Positions 13,610 through 16,063 of a DNA stretch of 16,063 bases are shown one piece after another; positions within the stretch are counted from its first letter, which is position 1; the number at the start of each line of letters is the position of its first letter. The stretch comes from Ruminococcus sp. GTDB lineage: Bacteria > Bacillota > Clostridia > Lachnospirales > Lachnospiraceae. The notes under the pieces are model-generated. The model was not told the origin of the DNA, made no database searches, and saw nothing but the letters and a program-made list of their open reading frames with translations. The translations under genes were made by a program, and so were the position numbers. The stretch spans positions 1-16,063 of the forward strand of contig JAHHTL010000046.1 in NCBI GenBank assembly GCA_020024635.1. Direction: 5' to 3'.

Positions 13610-14662
13610 TTAAACTGTTTTATATTTTCGCAAAATCAGATAATTATACGCATGATAGAAAATCAACGCAAAAATAACGCCTATCACGGTATTGGCCATA
13701 CGTAACAAGATTGCTGTATTGGTACCGTATGTTCCAGCTGCCAGCATAAGTGCTCCCAGACAATTGACCGCTGTTTTATATTTGTAATCGGTACAAAAGC
13801 CAAGACAAAAGCCTCCCATTGGTCCAATGATAAAGTTAAACTCCTCTGGAATTATAGTGTAGATCACGTAGAAAATACCGCATCCTACCAGTGCTCCAAT
13901 CAAACGCTGGGCAAATCGTTCTTTGATCTTCGGGTTCTCTGTATGATCGCATAGTAAAGATCCACAGGCAAACCCAGCCCACATAAATCGCTCGATCTTA
14001 AAAAATGTACCAAGGGTTAAAATCAATGCCACACCAAGTGCCATTCGAATCATCCACTGATGTTTATGATTGTAGAGACTAAATTCTTTTACTTTCTGTG
14101 TAAAACGAACTTCCTGAAATTTATGTTTGTGTTTTACATAGAAAATGGTTCCACATATCAAAAGCCCTACAAACGTTAAAAGAAATCTTCGAAATAATCC
14201 CTCTCCATATACTGGATTCCCAGAAAGATAAATATAGGCAAAACTAAATAATCCCCCATTTCCCATCTCCGGCTTATCACACGTCAGATATAAAATTGCA
14301 AAAAAAGATGCAAAATGAATGGCCAATCCAAGTATCGGAAAGGCCTTATTTGCCAACACTGGTGAAATTAAGAGAAGGGAAAAGACAAGGGTCAAATTTA
14401 TTAACGCATCTTTGATACAATACCCGAAATCAACAAACCGTACTCCTAGCAAAATACAAAAAATAGCAACAGCCATCGGACTATTCTCTTTGCCAAATAT
14501 CGCGGATAAAGATGCAATAAAAACGATTGCAAATAATACAATCAACACGGATCGCGAAAACATCCCCAGCCTAAGTTTAAATCGTTCTTTTGGATCCTCA
14601 CTTTTTTTAATAAAGTTTTTTGTAACTTGTGGATCCCATTGAAGAATATCATAAAATTTCAT
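13610..14662 (-). CDS. FUSC-like integral membrane protein (putative exporter)
   Basis: This 350-aa protein has two sets of hydrophobic segments (about 34-176 and 205-343) joined by a basic loop (177-204), the twofold layout of fusaric acid resistance/aromatic acid exporter proteins. FUSC-like features are RLIGALVGCGIFYVIY (253-268) and RMANTVIGVIFALIF (321-335). The substrate is unknown. The ATG at 14662 has AAAGGAG at eight-base spacing; the in-frame GTG at 14671 abuts that site and is unlikely. It overlaps the end of the marR gene by 14 bp, so it is probably translationally coupled to it and controlled by it, a common arrangement for MarR-regulated efflux. Confidence 0.8.
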   Translation of the reverse strand: MKFYDILQWDPQVTKNFIKKSEDPKERFKLRLGMFSRSVLIVLFAIVFIASLSAIFGKENSPMAVAIFCILLGVRFVDFGYCIKDALINLTLVFSLLLISPVLANKAFPILGLAIHFASFFAILYLTCDKPEMGNGGLFSFAYIYLSGNPVYGEGLFRRFLLTFVGLLICGTIFYVKHKHKFQEVRFTQKVKEFSLYNHKHQWMIRMALGVALILTLGTFFKIERFMWAGFACGSLLCDHTENPKIKERFAQRLIGALVGCGIFYVIYTIIPEEFNFIIGPMGGFCLGFCTDYKYKTAVNCLGALMLAAGTYGTNTAILLRMANTVIGVIFALIFYHAYNYLILRKYKTV

Positions 14663-15113
14663 TTTGGTCACTCCTTTGCTGTTCCGTTCGTGTAAGCATT
14701 TCTCTATTCGCCTCCGAAATTAAAGAAAACAATTTTCGAAAGTCCTCTCCCATTACTCGATATAAATCATAAAATGCTTGCAACATAATGCTATAATCTC
14801 TTTTTAATTCTTGTTCTCCTTTTTCCGTAAGAAAAAGGGAATAACTTCTTTCATCTGTAGCAGATTTGATTTTTTGAATACACTCTTTTTCATAAAGTCC
14901 TTTTAAGCAACGGCTTACGGCTTCTTTTTTCATCCCACTCATTTTACTTAAATGTAATGGCGTACATTCGACCGTTTCCAAATAAACCCATGCCAACAAC
15001 TCACGTTCTGCAGATGTCAAAAACTGCTTTTGCTGGTGCCCCAACATTGCTCTAGAAAACTGATGCAATTCTTGTTGAAAAACCAACATTTCTTTCCAGT
15101 CAATCGTTTCCAT
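14649..15113 (-). CDS. MarR-family transcriptional regulator
   Basis: This 154-aa winged-helix protein has a recognition region near 50-80 (TPLHLSKMSGMKKEAVSRCL) and the MarR wing motif TDERSYSLFLTEKG (86-99). The ATG at 15113 has AGGAGG four bases upstream. The longer frame, to the ATG at 15134, would start inside the palindromic operator and is rejected. It overlaps the FUSC-like gene. The promoter is covered by a 23-bp perfect palindrome, so autorepression relieved by a small ligand is likely. The ligand is unknown. Confidence 0.92.
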   Translation of the reverse strand: METIDWKEMLVFQQELHQFSRAMLGHQQKQFLTSAERELLAWVYLETVECTPLHLSKMSGMKKEAVSRCLKGLYEKECIQKIKSATDERSYSLFLTEKGEQELKRDYSIMLQAFYDLYRVMGEDFRKLFSLISEANREMLTRTEQQRSDQNEIL

Positions 15114-15122
15114 ATCTCCTCC

Positions 15123-15145
15123 TATAATTAACATTGTTAATTATA
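15123..15145. promoter_or_regulatory. 23-bp perfect palindrome, candidate MarR operator
   Basis: Half-site TATAATTAACA (15123-15133), a central T, then its exact complement (15135-15145). It covers the -10 element and start region of the marR promoter and ends about ten bases before the marR start codon. Such a site fits binding of a dimeric MarR protein and autorepression. Confidence 0.85.
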
Positions 15146-15167
15146 TACTTTTCAAAAAAAATGTCAA
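15140..15167 (-). promoter_or_regulatory. Promoter of the marR-FUSC operon
   Basis: On the minus strand there is a perfect -35 TTGACA (15162-15167), a 16-bp spacer that includes eight T, and a perfect -10 TATAAT (15140-15145). The -10 is one end of the operator palindrome. The -35 is part of the 3' arm of the upstream gene's terminator. Confidence 0.88.
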
Positions 15168-15196
15168 TACGTAAAAATGACTTTACAGTATTGACA
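15154..15196 (-). terminator. Intrinsic terminator of the yitT-like gene, overlapping the marR promoter
   Basis: On the minus strand the 5' arm 15182-15196 pairs with the 3' arm 15162-15175 over 14 bp with one bulge (outer part TGTCAATAC/GTATTGACA). The loop is six bases, followed by eight T (15154-15161). It lies 24 bp after the yitT-like stop. The 3' arm ends in the TTGACA used as the marR -35. Confidence 0.88.
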
Positions 15197-15220
15197 ATTT
15201 TCCCACTTATTCACATAACT

Positions 15221-15847
15221 TTATTGTACAGAAAGAACTTCTTTACCAAATTGAATTTTTTGCATAATTCCAATAATCTGTCCTGACAAAATAACGGTCA
15301 AAAGAGAATACATGATTTTACTTACCGGAATATAGGTAAGAGAGATCAGCAATACAACCAAATCACTGATCAAATAAATCCATTGGATATCAAGCGGCAG
15401 TACTTGTTCCAAACTCATGGCAAGTGCATCATCTCCAGTTGGTGCTCCTCCTACTCGAACACATAATCCTACACTTACGCCTACAAACAGAGCTCCCACA
15501 ACCGCTGCCAAAAGTGGTTTTGTACCTATATCTGGAAATAATGGCTCAAACTGTTCGAAAATTCCATAAAAAACAGAAAATCCAATCGAAGAAATAAAGG
15601 AATATACAAGAAAAAGTTTTCCCAGTAATTTCCATCCCAAAAAGTAACATAATACCGTCAGTATAAAACCTGAAACAGATGGGGAAATACCAAACCAATG
15701 TTCCAAAAAAAGGGTTAACCCTAAAATCCCCCCTTCTGTGACATTGGACATGGCATGAATATTGTAAAGCCCAAACGCTAATATTGCACTTCCTATTAGC
15801 AAAAGCAATACCGATGATAATTTCATTTCTTTGAAAACTGAACGCAT
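15221..15847 (-). CDS. YitT-family membrane protein
   Basis: This 208-aa integral membrane protein has about five or six hydrophobic segments. Residue numbers here are from the ATG at 15868. The start resembles YitT/DUF161 proteins: a first membrane helix (about 18-38) followed by NIHAMSNVTEGGILGLTLFL (36-55). GALFVGVSVGLCVRVGGAPTGDDALAM (about 125-151) matches the family G-R-G-x-S/P-T-G-x-D region. Function is poorly known; some relatives are implicated in transport. The preferred start is the ATG at 15847, eight bases after AAAGGA; the ATG at 15868 lacks a site. Its promoter has MerR-type architecture and its end is a strong terminator, so it is a single-gene unit. Confidence 0.85.
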   Translation of the reverse strand: MRSVFKEMKLSSVLLLLIGSAILAFGLYNIHAMSNVTEGGILGLTLFLEHWFGISPSVSGFILTVLCYFLGWKLLGKLFLVYSFISSIGFSVFYGIFEQFEPLFPDIGTKPLLAAVVGALFVGVSVGLCVRVGGAPTGDDALAMSLEQVLPLDIQWIYLISDLVVLLISLTYIPVSKIMYSLLTVILSGQIIGIMQKIQFGKEVLSVQ

Positions 15848-15890
15848 AAAAAAAATCCTTTCTACCATCTAAACTAACTTCTAGAAAACC

Positions 15891-15921
15891 ATTATAAACT
15901 CTAGTATAATACTAGAGTCAA
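15891..15921 (-). promoter_or_regulatory. MerR-type promoter of the yitT-like gene
   Basis: On the minus strand there is a -35 TTGACT (15916-15921), a 19-bp spacer and a perfect -10 TATAAT (15891-15896). A 21-bp perfect palindrome (half-site ACTCTAGTAT, centre at 15908) spans 15898-15918 and fills the spacer. A 19-20-bp spacer with a dyad in it is the hallmark of promoters activated by MerR-family proteins through DNA untwisting. The regulator gene is not in this window. Confidence 0.75.
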
Positions 15922-15952
15922 GAAGATCAATAGAGATTATCAGAAATTTTTT

Positions 15953-16063
15953 TTAAATCGTAGGAAATATAAGGAAAATCTCACACCCTTTTGCCCATTG
16001 GGAATGTGCATCTATTTTCAGTTTCAAATCATCCGCCATCTTTTTTGCCAGATACAATCCCAT
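15953..16063 (-). CDS. Sensor histidine kinase, C-terminal end (partial)
   Basis: Only the last 36 residues and the stop are in the window; the 5' part lies beyond the right edge. The fragment begins inside the ATP-binding domain: MGLYLAKKMADDLKL fits the G2 box of HATPase_c (G.GLYLAKK), followed by a typical closing strand pair ending CEIFLIFPTI. It therefore encodes a two-component sensor kinase, probably with a response regulator gene further upstream. What it senses cannot be said from this piece. No convincing terminator follows. Confidence 0.8.
   Translation of the reverse strand: MGLYLAKKMADDLKLKIDAHSQWAKGCEIFLIFPTI

Noticed and set aside
15191..15213. A plus-strand TTGACA with CATAAC 17 bp later, looking like a rightward promoter
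   Set aside because: The TTGACA is the mirror image of the marR -35, created by the terminator inverted repeat. The -10 is weak and no plus-strand gene follows.
1..16063. CRISPR array, insertion sequence, prophage or toxin-antitoxin system
   Set aside because: I looked for regularly spaced repeats, transposase or integrase motifs and small paired genes. Only the short 17-bp-period repeats and the single 101-bp element were found.

Overview
The window looks like a chromosomal segment of a low-GC Gram-positive anaerobe of the class Clostridia, most likely Lachnospiraceae. The reasons are the A+T-rich sequence, near-consensus sigma-A promoters with mostly 17-bp spacers, strong GGAGG-type ribosome binding sites, a fused TsaB-RimI protein, and a purine pathway split into a stand-alone AICAR transformylase and a PurO-type IMP cyclohydrolase. 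Every gene I can support lies on the minus strand, so transcription runs from right to left.

Right end (about 16063 to 13610): the C-terminal tail of a sensor histidine kinase enters from outside. Next is a YitT-family membrane protein whose promoter has a 19-bp spacer filled by a perfect palindrome, as in MerR-family promoters. Then comes a MarR-family regulator that overlaps a FUSC-like membrane protein gene. The marR promoter has a 23-bp palindromic operator on its -10 element, and its -35 lies inside the terminator of yitT.

Middle (13600 to 9524): a tandem glycine riboswitch precedes an alanine/glycine:cation symporter gene. A metallophosphatase gene follows, abutting an M17 leucyl aminopeptidase gene.

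Middle-left (9500 to 5512): a PadR regulator overlaps a HAAS/DUF1700-type membrane protein gene. The padR promoter carries three direct repeats with a 17-bp period. Then come purO and purH (transformylase domain only), a two-gene operon for the last two steps of IMP synthesis with its own consensus promoter and a terminator.

Left (5503 to 776): a tRNA-biology operon in the order tsaE, tsaB-rimI, a small four-cysteine protein, rnz, tsaD, ispD. TsaE, TsaB and TsaD are the bacterial proteins that transfer threonylcarbamoyl to A37 of tRNA (t6A). RNase Z trims tRNA 3' ends. RimI acetylates ribosomal protein S18 in the model system. Downstream are two tRNA-Ser genes (UGA and GGA anticodons), neither encoding CCA. 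They are followed by three tandem strong promoters with rRNA-promoter character that point out of the left edge, presumably into a 16S-23S-5S operon.

Most of the content is recognisable housekeeping or known regulation. The parts most worth a second look are the yitT and marR control regions, the unassigned small cysteine protein in the t6A/RNase Z operon, the PurO/PurH split, the padR repeats, and an unexplained 101-bp inverted-repeat-bounded element at 7588-7688. I did not find a clear undescribed multi-gene system. Several start codons given here were moved inward from the longest possible frame, because the Shine-Dalgarno sequence lies inside that longer frame.
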